A DNA stretch of 64,000 nucleotides from positions 378,376 to 442,375 of the forward strand of contig QXEO01000415.1 of NCBI GenBank assembly GCA_007115705.1, given 5' to 3'. The notes under the pieces are model-generated. The model saw only the letters and a program-made list of their open reading frames with translations. It was not told the origin of the DNA and made no database searches. The stretch comes from Dactylis glomerata (lineage: Eukaryota > Streptophyta > Magnoliopsida > Poales > Poaceae). This document shows, piece by piece, positions 33,901-44,700 of the stretch. Position 1 is the stretch's first letter. Each line of letters begins with the position of its first letter. Both the position numbers and the translations under genes were made by a program.

Positions 33901-35494
33901 GGTTTTAGCTAGGAAAATGATTTGTGGTGATGTCTATTGCCCTAGTTATCAATTGATCTACTGGTTGTATTGAGGTGCATGACCTGTTGGTCTTGTCCCC
34001 AGCAACCAATGTTGGAATGCTATATAGAGTGGTGAAACTTACCTAAATATCAGGCCTATGATGCTGGTCTGAGGCCCTTTTAACTAAGTGAAGTGATTTG
34101 CTTGAAAACAACTCCAGGGTTTTAAGATGTGATGCTCAACCTATTCTTGTTGTGTGCTTGAGGTGCATAACCTGTTGGTTATGTGCCCAGCACAACATGG
34201 TCAATAGCTTGCTGCCTTGTTGCTAAACTGAACCTGCCAGTGAAGTTTATACTGAGGCTTTTACCCTGGTTTATGTATATTTGGCTTTTAATTATTGATT
34301 CCCTATGATGATCTTGGCAAAGCATCTCTTTGCCAAACTGAGGGCTTTTCCTATGTACTACACATGCTTGAACCATGCTCTAGCAGTGTGGTGCTGTGAG
34401 GTGATATATTCTACCTGATGCCTGAAGTTTTGCAGCAAAGATGTTGTTATCTGCTGCTGCTGCTTGCTGGTGGTGATACCTTGCTCCTTGCTTGCCTTCT
34501 CCTCCTAGTTCAGCTCCTGGGCTTGTCCTTCTCCTCCTGGACTTGCTGCTGATTACTTGTCCTTCTCCTCCTGGGCTTGATCTTGAGCTTCAGTACATCC
34601 TCATGGTTTTGCTGGATGATTTCTAGTGTTTAAGTGGTGCTGTGCAAGAACTTGTGATGTTCTTGGTGATGTTTCCCTGCTGGTCGAATGGGAGCTGCTT
34701 CTCCTGGTGATGCTCATCTAGCCGGCTGCTTGGTTTGCAGGCAGCTGTGGTGCTGCCAGCTCCAGCTTCCCAGTCCTGTGACTGAGCTGCTTGTGTGTTG
34801 TGTGCCTGTTTCCTCACTTAGTTCGATCTCATCCACTGTTGGCCGTGCTGTGAAACTGCTTTGCACCACTCTGTTTTGCACCCCAGTAAATAACAGAACA
34901 GATTCTACACTTGGTCCAAATACTCAATGATGCAAATGGCAATGTAATTGCCAAAGTCTGAGAGAAATATTATACTAACCCTAACCCTATTTTCTTTTAT
35001 TTGCTGTTTATTTTGCAGGTTGATGATTCAAGACCATCATGAGGATCTTGAAGATGCAAAAGCTAGTTTAGGATTAGTCTTATTTTATTTTTCTCTTTTG
35101 TAATTTTCTTTTTACTTTACCAATATGTAAAGACATTGTAAATGTGTTTTAATATTAATAAATTGATATTTCAACTTACTTTATTTACTTATTCCAATTC
35201 TATTATCCAACTCAATTAATAATTGGGTTATTCCTTTATTAATGATTATTAATTCAAATTTGGGAATATTCAACAACCAAAATGAAATTCCAAAATCACT
35301 TAAACATCAACGTCAAGAGATCATAACAAAACCCATAACATTCTAATAACCTCTAACTCTAAAGGTGATTAGATAGGAGCTTTGCTCTCTCAGGTTTTTG
35401 AATTTGTGAAAAATTTACTCAGATTTTTAGATGCAAGAATCACAAAAGGTCCTAATTCTACCCTTCGTTTGATCCTAAATACTGGGATATTACA
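30925..35494 (-). repeat. 3' LTR of element F (4,570 bp)
   Basis: Minus strand TGTAATATCCCAG at 35494 to GGGTCACCACA at 30925. Against the 5' LTR there are about ten differences in the first 180 bp (30925-31105) but very few in the AT-rich stretch 32520-32720. On the plus strand it holds a gene-like unit (see 32885-35160). Confidence 0.95.
32885..35160 (+). other. Antisense gene-like unit inside F's LTR
   Basis: On the strand opposite to F: GGCCCA/TGGGCC motifs at 32890-32915 (site II-like promoter elements), a telo-box AACCCTAA at 33026-33033, a GC-rich open frame from about 33015 (169 codons if unspliced), a good 5' splice site GGTGAGTG at 33411, T-rich intron-like sequence, TTTTGCAG/GTTGATGATTC at about 35012-35030, and a T-rich, AATAAA-like tail near 35090-35165. 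The arrangement resembles a short plant gene captured in the LTR. The same unit is in the other LTR (43740-46025). The protein shows no family I recognise, and it may be only a promoter-bearing non-coding unit. Confidence 0.4.
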
Positions 35495-35515
35495 GTCTTC
35501 CCCCCTTATCAGAAC
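35495..35515 (-). promoter_or_regulatory. Polypurine tract of element F
   Basis: The minus strand reads AAGGGGGGAAGAC directly before the LTR start at 35494, as required for plus-strand priming. Confidence 0.85.
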
Positions 35516-35527
35516 TTCGTCCCGAAG

Positions 35528-36676
35528 TTAAAACTTTGTGTACCTGAACAGTTCTGGATATGCTTGTCTCAAATCTTCTTCTTTTTCCCAAGTTGCTTCA
35601 CATTCAGAATGATGTTTCCATTGCACTTTGCAGAACTTTATTGCACGATTCCGAAGCCTCTTCCAATTCTCCTCTAAGATCTTTATTGGCTTCTCCTCAT
35701 AAGTCAAGTCTGCTTGAAGATCTAGGTCATCATGAGTAATAGAGTCTTTAGGTGCTTTCAGACACTTCCGAAGTTGAGAAACATGGAAAACATTGTGAAC
35801 TTGCTTCAATTTTTCTGGAAGCTCCAATTCAAAAGCAACACTCCGATTCTGACTCAAAATCTTGAATGGTCCAATATATCTCGGGCTTAACTTCCCTTTA
35901 ATACTGAACCTCTTGATTCCTTTCATAGGACTAACCTTCAAATAGACCATATCCCCTACTTTGGGCTCCCATGTCCGCCTCTTTTGATCTGCATAACTCT
36001 TTTGTCTACTCTGAGCTATCTTCAAACGGTCACGGATGATATCAATGATACCTTGCTTCTCTTTGATGAAATCAGTTTCAAATTCTTGGTTGCCTCCTGG
36101 CTCAAACCAACATATTGGAGATCTGCACTTGCGTCCGTAGAGTACTTCAAATGGTGCTGCTTTCAAGCTGCTTTGATAGCTGTTGTTGTAAGAAAACTTT
36201 GCTAACGGTAAGTGTTCATCCCATGAACCTCTAAAATCTAGAGCACGTGCACGTAGCATATCCTCCAGGATTTGATTAGTTCTTTCCGTTTGCCCTCCAG
36301 TTTGAGGATGATAAGCAGTACTGAAATCCAACTGTGATCCCAGTGCTGCATGAAGATTTCCCCAAAATGTTGATGTGAAAACAGACCCTCTATCTGATAC
36401 GATCTTCTTGGGTACTCCATGCTTGCTGACGATTTCTCTTACATAGATTTCTACCAACTTTTCTGCACTATCCTTCTGGTTCACTGCCAGGAAATGTGCA
36501 CTTTTGGTGAGTCGATCAACTATCACCCATATCATATCCTTGTGTCTCTTGGTTAAAGGTAAACCGGTAATAAAATCCATTCTGATTTCCTCCCATTTCC
36601 ACTCCGGAATATCCAAAGGTTGTAGTAACCCTGCTGGACTTTGATGTTCTGCCTTGACTCTCTGACAAGTGTGGCA
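35528..36676 (-). pseudogene. Integrase with chromodomain of element F
   Basis: The catalytic core has the D,D,E residues: MDFITGLP, IVSDRGSVFTSTFW, then the glutamate in GGQTERTNQILEDM. A GPF/Y-type module follows (YIGPFKILSQN ... VFHVSQLRKCL), and the end (about 50 residues, with IKFCKVQWKHHSECEATWE) is a chromodomain that steers insertion toward particular chromatin. The zinc-binding histidines lie upstream of a TAA at 36677-36679, while the CHTC cysteines lie just after it, so the stop cuts the HHCC finger in two. The frame is otherwise open and in phase with the RNase H frame. Confidence 0.85.
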
Positions 36677-37942
36677 TTATGCTACATACTTGGCTATATC
36701 CCGCTTCATGTTATTCCACCAGAACAACTCCTTGAGATCCACGTACATCTTCGTACTTCCCGGATGAATGGAGTATGGTGTCTCCTGAGCCTCCTTGAGT
36801 ATCAGTCCTTTGATCTCGGGTATATCTAGCACACAAATTCTGTTTTGGAACCAAAGTGAATTGAAATCACCTAGACGGAATTCAGATGGTCTACCCTCTT
36901 CAATCCTACGGATTTCTTTAGCGATGAAAGGATCTTCATCTTGTCTTCTGTATATAGTATACATCAAGTCGCTTTGTCTTTCCTCCATCACCCTTATAGT
37001 GAATATACTTCCCAAAGATTTGACTTCTAGACATTGTATTTCCAGTCTTTCAAGATCCTTGAGCAATTCCTCTGGAAGTTCTTTATCCATTAGCTGGGTT
37101 TCTGTACTCTTCCGACTTAATGCATCGGCTACCACATTAGCCTTTCCAGGAGTATAGTTGATGGTAAGATCATAATCCTTGATCAACTCTAGCCATATTT
37201 TCTGCCTCATATTCAACTCCTTCTTGTGATCGGTGTATAGCTCACATTTAGCTCCATAGAGAAATTGCCTCCATTGCTTGAGAGCAAACACAACTGCTGC
37301 CAATTCAAGGTCATGTGTTGGATAATTGACTTCGTGTGGCTTGAGTTGTCTTGAACCATAAGCAATTACCTTTCGGTCTTGCATCAAAACACAACCCAAT
37401 CCATTCTTGGATGCATCACAGTAAACTGTGTAATCCTTTCCAGTTTCTGGTACTGCTAAGATAGGTGCTGTTGTGAGTCTCCTTTTTAGCTCTTGAAAGC
37501 TCTCTTCACACTTTTCAGACCACTCAAATGGAGTGTTTTTCCTTAACAATTTTGTCATCGGCCCTGCTATCTTCGAAAATCCTTCAATGAATCTCCGATA
37601 GTATCCGGCCATTCCCAGAAAACCTCTATTTTCCTTCACATTGGTTGGTGCTTGCCAATCCAAAACTGACAGAACTTTGCTTGGATTCATGGCAATCCCC
37701 TCCTTGCTAATGACATGACCAAGAAATTCCACTTGATCCAACCAGAATTTACACTTGCTGAATTTAGCATACAGCTGATGTTCCCTTAACACTTGCAATG
37801 CTATTCTAAGATGTTTAGCATGATCCTCTTTATTCTTAGAGTATATCAGAATATCATCAATAAACACTATCACAAACTTGTCCAGGTATGGCATGAAAAT
37901 CTTGTTCATCAAATTCATGAAAATTGCTGGAGTATTGGTCAA
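36677..37942 (-). pseudogene. Reverse transcriptase (C-terminal part), RNase H and zinc-finger start of element F
   Basis: It holds the polymerase active site as VIVFIDDILIYS (F-I-D-D variant of Y-x-D-D), then RNase H with TVYCDASKNGLGCVL, the helix around HDLELAAVVFALK and ELYTDHK. Directly after YTDHK the sequence jumps to KELNMRQK; related elements have about eight more residues there, so a 24-bp in-frame deletion is likely. It ends at the TAA 36677-36679 within the integrase zinc finger. A frameshift at its left end separates it from the first part of reverse transcriptase. Confidence 0.85.
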
Positions 37943-38490
37943 ACCAAAAGGAACAAGTATTCATGATGCCCATACCTTGAGACAAATGCAGTCTTTGGTA
38001 CATCTTCTGGCTTGATTTTTATTTGATGATATCCAGATCTCAGGTCAATCTTGGAGAAAACCCTAGCTCCATGAACTTGATCAAACAAATCTTGAATCCT
38101 TGGTAAAGGAAACTTGTTCTTGATGGTGACATTGTTCAGATTCCTGAAATCCCCACACATTCTTCTGCCTCCATCTCTTTTATCAACAAATATAACTGGT
38201 GAACCCCAAGGTGATATACTTTCTTGGATAAATCCCTTACTCTCTAGCTCATCTAGCTGCTCCTTCAGTTCTTTCAACTCCTTAGGACCCATTTTATAGG
38301 GTGCCTGAGAGATTGGTGCTGTGCCTGGCTTTAGATCAATGATGAATTCTATCTCCCGATCTGGTGGCATTCCCGGTAATTCTTGAGGAAATACATCCAT
38401 GAACTCGTTAACCACTGGAATATCCTCTAACTTGGCCTCCTTCAGAGAATTAAGTTGAATTCCAATCTCTACATGGGTGTGCTTATCTGC
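37939..38490 (-). pseudogene. Reverse transcriptase, N-terminal part, of element F
   Basis: It contains the palm/finger motifs PYKMGPKELKELKEQLDELE, SPVIFVDKRDGG, MCGDFRNLNNVTIKNKFPLP and FSKIDLRSGYHQI with the first catalytic Asp. It ends in FLLV and a stop because of a deletion of about four bases near 37945-37960; the next frame picks up with TNTPAIFMNLMN. Upstream it is in phase with gag-protease, separated only by the TAA at 38491-38493. Confidence 0.85.
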
Positions 38491-40059
38491 TTAATAAGTG
38501 ATCCTTCCACCTCCAGGCTTCCGGATTGACACAGTCTTCTCTTCACAATCAATGTGTGCTCCATGATCGGACATCCAATCCATACCCAGAACAACTTCAA
38601 TGTTTTTAAGTGGAAGAACATAGAGATCGGCAAAATAAGGATAGTCACAGATCGTAATGACCTGGTCTGGTTTGAATTGGGATACTAAAAGTTTACCCCC
38701 AGCCGTCACCACAGTCATAGGATGAGCTATCGCCTGACACCTTAACCCATATTTTTCGACAAAATCTTTGGAAATGAATGATGTAGTGGCACCGGTATCA
38801 AAAAGAACTTTGTCGGGATGAGTAAGGATGCTGAGCGTACCTATGACCGCCGTTTCAAAGTTGTTAGCTTCCTCCAGAGATGTGCAATTCAGCTTCCCAA
38901 AAGTCCGGCCTCTTTTCCCGTTCCCATTCTTGCTGCTACTGCCACCTCGAGATGCAGGTCGTCCACCTCCTCCTGTCTTGCCTCCACTATTAGCTGGCCA
39001 ACCACCAGCTGGTTTATTTGGACAATCTGGATGAATATGCCCCTCCTTTCCACAAGCATAGCAGATAATTCTTGGCTTCATGCACTCATTCTTCATATGA
39101 CCAGGAAGTCCGCATTTGTGATAGATGATCTGATCTTTTGGTGTGAACACCTTCCGATTGGGTGGAACTCCTCCTGTCCTGACCCTGGGTTTGAAACTCA
39201 GATTTGGAGTACTTCGAGTTGGTTGAACTCTCTTGGCCTCAGTCTTGGCCCTCTTCATTTGGCTCATCTGAACCAACTTGTAATCATTCTCCCACGTGAT
39301 GGCTGTATCCATCAGGTCTTGGAAGTTACGCGGCTTAGTCAACTTCATCTGCATTGCTGCGTAGGGATCCAGTCCCCTGAGGAACCTTTTCATCCTCTTA
39401 CTATCCGTACTCACCTCATCACTTGCGTAACGAGAGAGTCTAGTGAACTCCTTGATATAAGCCATCATTGTTGCACTCCCCTGCTTGAGGTCTTCAAATT
39501 CCCGCCTCTTGAGCTCTACCACACTTTCTGGCAGATGGAAGGTACGGAATTTTTCCTTAAACTCTTCCCAAGAGAATACCTTCTCCGGATGTTGAAGTGT
39601 CACTTCATTATCCCACCATGCTGCGGCTGGTCCAGATAGAAGATGTACAGCATAACGAACCTTCTCCTCGTCATTGGCTCCAACAGCCTTTAACTTTCTC
39701 TCCGTGTCCATAAGCCAGTCTTCCGCATCCATAGGTTCCACCGCGGAAGCAAAGGGAAGTGGTTTTGTATTGAGGAAGTTAGAAAGACTTACCCCTCTTG
39801 CTTCCTGAACCCTTCCGGCTCCAACATGCCCCATAAGCTCTTGCATAAACTTGTTCTGTGTTTCTTGCATGAACTGCATATACTGCATAAAGCTTTGCTC
39901 CACCAAAGGCCTGAATGGTGGTGGTGGTAAATGATCTTGAGCTTCTTGATCAGCCTTAGCTTTGGCTTCCCTTTCTGCCTGTTGATCATTCATTGCCTTC
40001 ATTTGAGCTTCTTGTGCCAAGCGTTGATCTTCGGCTTCGGTAGCTACACCCGTATCCAT
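38491..40059 (-). pseudogene. gag and aspartic protease of element F (522 codons)
   Basis: ATG at 40059 (MDTGVATEAED). The N-terminal region (1-80) is Gln/Ala/Lys-rich. The gag core (about 100-270) includes AEDWLMDTERKLKAVGAND and MMAYIKEFTRLSRYASDE. Two CCHC knuckles follow: the first has lost its first Cys (YHKCGLPGHMKNEC), the second is intact (CYACGKEGHIHPDC). The protease carries VLFDTGATTSFIS. The frame ends in TAA at 38491, directly before sequence that continues in phase into reverse transcriptase, so this stop is most likely a nonsense change (a C-to-T in a Gln codon) and not a natural gag-pol stop. Listed as a pseudogene for that reason. Confidence 0.85.
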
Positions 40060-40403
40060 AGCCCCTCTAGTCTTGTAACATCAAGCGAAGATCTCATAAT
40101 TACACCATGCCCATGCTTTCTGAGCTTCACTTCATGCCCAAAACTAGTCACACAATAGAAAACAGAAATCCAACTCCAAATGGAAGATCGCAAGAAAACC
40201 AAATACAAGGTACATATTATACAACACATACAAACCGATACATAGTCATTATTACAACACGTACTCTCACAGGTGGAGTACACTCATAGATCGAGACTAG
40301 AAAGTTCTACCGTCTCTCTTATTATTACAACATACTACTAGCATTAGCTGCATTCACAGATACAACTGAGCTTCTGACTTGGTCTTGACATCCTGTCCTG
40401 GTC
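40060..40403 (-). other. Spacer between extra ORF and gag in F
   Basis: 344 bp without a convincing gene; short open frames on both strands only. Confidence 0.6.
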
Positions 40404-41573
40404 TCACGGCTCATAGTACATGCCCAGAGTCCACCCGTGCTGGCGTGTAGTCTGGCGCACTGTCTCTGGAACGAATGGCCTACCGCCCAGAACATAGTCC
40501 GAGTCAGACGTATCCATCATAGAGGTATCACTCAACATGAGTCCATTCAGTCCGAGGTAACTCTCAAAGTACACCCTGGTCTCGTGAGCAGTCATAGTCG
40601 GGAAAGGCTCCGCCTCTCCATAACACACACTCTCAGTGCAGTAGGTGTGGTCAAACGGTGTATCCTGCTCCATAGGTGTCTCAACCGGCTCCTGACTCTC
40701 AAACTGAACCTCCATAGGATCCTCCTCCTCAACAGATACAATAGGAGTGACTACAGCATCACCTCCTCCCGCCGTCTGAGCTGTCCCTCCATACGAGCTA
40801 GTGTACTGCTGACCGTCTCCCAGCCAGTCAAACCTCCACCCATCAGAGTTCTCAATGGGAAGCTTGGACTCCGAGACCCCCTTGAGACCCTGCTGCGCCT
40901 CCATACTAGAAGTGATAACTGGGTAATGTATAGGCTCTAGAGTGGGTGAATACCTGGAAGGTCCAGGCTATGTCGGGTAACTATGAGTTCCCACAACCAG
41001 TGAGAAGTGTGATCCCTCCGACTCCTGCCTAGTCATCTGTGCTCGCTCCTGCCTCCTAGTAGTGTCTGTGAGGTCATCAAGCATCTCCGCCTTATCCTCA
41101 ACAATGACCTGGTGGGTGTTATACAGTGATCCCACCATCTTCCTATACCTATCAAGAAGTCTGGCTGCCAACTTTGGCTTCTTCTTCACCAGAACATCGT
41201 GATCCATTCCCGGCTCATCCATCAGTGAGTCATGAGGAATAGTGGTAAAAGTGGTACCTGCTAACTCCACCGCTCTGTACTCCCTGATAGTCGCAATAGC
41301 TCGAACTACCACCTCGTGATAAGCTGCAGTCTCCCCTCTTCCTTCTCCGGAAGGCTGAACTGGACTAGGTGCTAATCCATCTGGTAGCATGATCATGACA
41401 CGGTACTTGACCGCAGTCCCGTCATCCTTGTAAGTATAGGTCTTAACAGGGATGTCGGTGCTGAGTCCAAAAGCCCGTAGTAGTGATCCTAACTGCTCAG
41501 TCAAGGTTCCCTCATAGTCTTCCAGAGTCTTCCTCTGTGACCAAACAGTGCGTGCTGGAATTCTCGATGCCAT
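40404..41573 (-). pseudogene. Extra ORF upstream of gag in F, about 390 codons with one internal TAG
   Basis: ATG at 41573 (MASRIPARTVWSQRK...), 188 bp after the primer site. The frame is open for 201 codons to TAG at 40968-40970, then stays in phase for another 187 codons to a stop at 40404. The N-terminal half is charged and helical (YEGTLTEQLGSLLRAFGLST; LLDRYRKMVGSLYNTHQVIV). The second half is acidic, with Thr/Glu-rich blocks and VRQTTRQHGWTLGMYYEP at the end. No domain is recognised. An additional sense ORF before gag is not part of the usual Gypsy plan. Its length and constant frame across 1.17 kb argue that it was a real protein. Confidence 0.6.
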
Positions 41574-41760
41574 AATAGCTGTTACAAGAATAGGATATAG
41601 AATTAGTATGATGCATCATAATAAAGAATTGTAACACTAAAAATATGACTATGTTATTCCCAAGTGAATAACCATCATAGATTTAGAGAACTCTTTACCG
41701 TTGCTACTAGACTCCTACAGGTTCTATCCCTTTACTAGGTTTCCAACCTAAGGTCAAAGC
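41574..41760 (-). other. Leader of element F
   Basis: AT-rich untranslated stretch between primer site and the extra ORF. Confidence 0.6.
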
Positions 41761-41776
41761 AATTGCTCTGATACCA
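41761..41776 (-). promoter_or_regulatory. Primer-binding site of F, initiator tRNA-Met type
   Basis: The minus strand reads TGGTATCAGAGCAATT, 2 bp inside the LTR; TGGTATCAGAGC is the standard complement of initiator tRNA-Met. Confidence 0.92.
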
Positions 41777-41778
41777 GC

Positions 41779-44700
41779 TGCGGTGACCCAGCATACCACT
41801 GCATGTTGTAGTATGCAAGTCGTTGATATAACACTTGCGGAACAAACCTCCATAAATATTACATCCCTCAGAATGGTACAGCAGAAACATTGCGGGCCCA
41901 AATACAAATTGAACTTCATATTATTACAAAACAAAGTGTGATGATAACGAAATGCTCCCCATAAGAGAACACCTCAAGTGCTTAGTGTTTACAACAACAG
42001 GAAAGCTTCAAATAATTAAACAAGTGAAGAACTCAACAACTTATTCCTACTCTACAGTTGCTCGGTTCCTCGACTGCGAAACTATTCTACTAGTTAGTCT
42101 TTCTTCACTCTGAGTCCTCGTCAGAAGACGCTCCGTAGCGTATGAAGTAATCCACGCCTTCGACTCCGCGAGAAAGATCTGGCTCCTCGTAGAAGATGTC
42201 CTGCTGGCCTCCGATGGCGTTCAGAGTTGCTTCATCAAGCTCTTCACAGTCTAGCAAGGGTTTAAGAGATTGGGGTGAGTAACGAGCGTTACCCAGCAAG
42301 TTTCTTTAGAAAGAAGTTGTGTGATATGCACTATCTACAGCCATGGACCCAAAAGAGTCATAGGCCAATGCAAGGTTTTATCAAAGGTTTCTTCAAAGAT
42401 TGCTTTTACTTTAGAAAACTATGCCCAACAGCCAACACAGGGTATTAGTGCCTTGAGAGCACCTTTCCTGCCGCGTTCGCAGCTCCTTCCCGGAACAAGG
42501 GGTAACATGTCACATCTTTTTACACTCTGAAGAGGTGTGTCCTTCCAAAAGAGATCAAAGCCTTGCTGCACAACCGGGCGTACATTCTCGTCCACACTTC
42601 CATGGTGTGGGGCCCAGTCATTGATCCAAGCCATTCACTGCCTTCTCCGCACAACGCATGCCCACCCAATTCACGCAAGCAGGTTGTGCCCCTGATATTC
42701 ACCCCCAATGATGAAGTACCTAGGCGTCCCTTGTGGACCATCATAGACACCAGTGCCGTGGGAACTAAGGGGTCCCACCCATGTGCAAGTAGTCTCGCAA
42801 GACCTACCGTGACCGACAACTGGCTGCCCGTTGACATGCGAACGAGAGAAGATACAGATGACTTTCCCGTCCTATTCCAAGTCTCTTGGACGACACAGTT
42901 TTACGGCACAAGAATAACTGTGGCATTGGTAGTTAGTCCTAGGTTTACTTTCCCGTGCAAGTGGAACCTCCACCACAACAATCTTACTGTGGTTCCACCT
43001 GCCAGCCATCCTAGGTTATCACCACTGGTCGATAACCACTAGTCATATTACTTATGAAAATAGGTTTTCCATCCTTTTTGAAATGTTAGAGTTTGAAGTC
43101 AACACTTTGCAAGTAGTTTCAAAACCAGTGCAACCAAGAGATATGAGCAAGATAAACTTGCCTTGTGACTGAAAGGTAATGGAGTCGGATACTTGGCGAT
43201 ACTCCTGATCTCCTTGTTCTACAAAAATCCAATCATTGTCCGGTAAGGACAATGTTTAAGAAGCAAATGGATGCTATGTGCAATGATATGCAATGCATGG
43301 TGATTCTTTGTCTTTGTTTTCTTATTTGTGTGTTTTACCCAAGACTTGGTATGGTTAAAGTGTTTTAACACAACACAAAGTACTATTGGTGTGTTTTACC
43401 CTAAATATGAATTAAAACAATTAATTAAGGTTTGAAATCAATTTTGAAAGTATAAATCTTTTGTTGGAGTTATTTGAAAAGAAAAGGATTAGTTTAATAA
43501 AGAAAAGACTTAATTTTTATTTTTATTAATAAAAATTAGGATTTTTGAAAAATGGAAATTAAAAGATTTCAAAGTTTGAATTAAGAAGTAATAAGAAATA
43601 TGATTTTAATCAAATATTCAATTAATTAAAGAAAAGAAAATTATTTTATAGAGTTAAATCACAAAGTGTTATTTTAGTTTTGGATTTGAATTAATTCTAA
43701 AGAAAACAGAACTTTAAAATTTGAAATTTGTATTAGATTTGAAAATGGGCTTTGGCCCATTAGGCCCAAACCAGCCCACCTGGCTTGGTTGAACCAAACC
43801 GGCTCGGGTCTGGGTCAGTCAAACCGACCCAGCCCAGCCCCCTCTCTCTCCCCCTCTCTTCCTCGTGATGCTCTGGCGAACCCTAATCGCCGCCGCCGTC
43901 ACCCGACCATTCCGGCCAGCTCCGGTGGCCTCTGCCGCCGACGCTTGGGGCAAAACGGTCGCCTCAACGCCCTCTACCTCCTCCTCCAGTTGGATTCCAC
44001 AGTCGCTTCCTCTCCGAGGTGATCTGTGGCTGGTTTGCCCCCTCGGTTCTGCCATCTTCGGTCGCCTACGGCTCGATGCCTCGCTGAGCCCTCTCCTGGT
44101 GCTTGTTGTGCGACCACTGGTGCTTGTGATGTGTGAGTGGACGCCGGTGGAAGCGCCGAGGTGTGGTGCTCCTGGTGTGCTCGGTGAAGTCTACCTTGGG
44201 CAGCCTCTGGCCGGCCGCGCAGGCACTGCCCTGCCATGCCGTCCAGATGAGCACCTGGGCAATGGTGAGTGCCTCTTCCTCCTCTCTACCCTTCTCCTTC
44301 TTCTTCGGCCATGGTCTCTAGCCATCTGGCCAAGGTCAGTGAGCCAAGCTCATAGATTGATTTTGTGCAGCAGTTAGCTGATGCTAGCTTAATTTTGTTG
44401 TTTCAGTTAAGTGGTATTATGCTTGATCAGTGTTGATCTTGCTGTGTCCAATACTCTGTCAGTGCATTTCTCTGACAGAAATGCTGTTCTGAAGCTTGCC
44501 CTGTTGCAAGTTTCAGTTAGCATCAGTAACTTGGTTTGATAGGTTTCCACTCCTGTGATTCATGATATCAAAGTGGTGCTGGTGTATAACTGAATTTCTA
44601 GATTCAGTTAGCTTCTATGCCTGGTCATGTGATGGATATGCTGCTGTTATTGCTTCTGCCACTAGTTTATCCATGACAACAATGTGATGATGAATCTTGC

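Noticed and set aside
38491..38493. TAA after protease of F as a programmed gag-pol stop
   Set aside because: The frame continues in phase with reverse transcriptase, other stops occur in pol, and the codon is one C-to-T step from Gln; a nonsense mutation is simpler.
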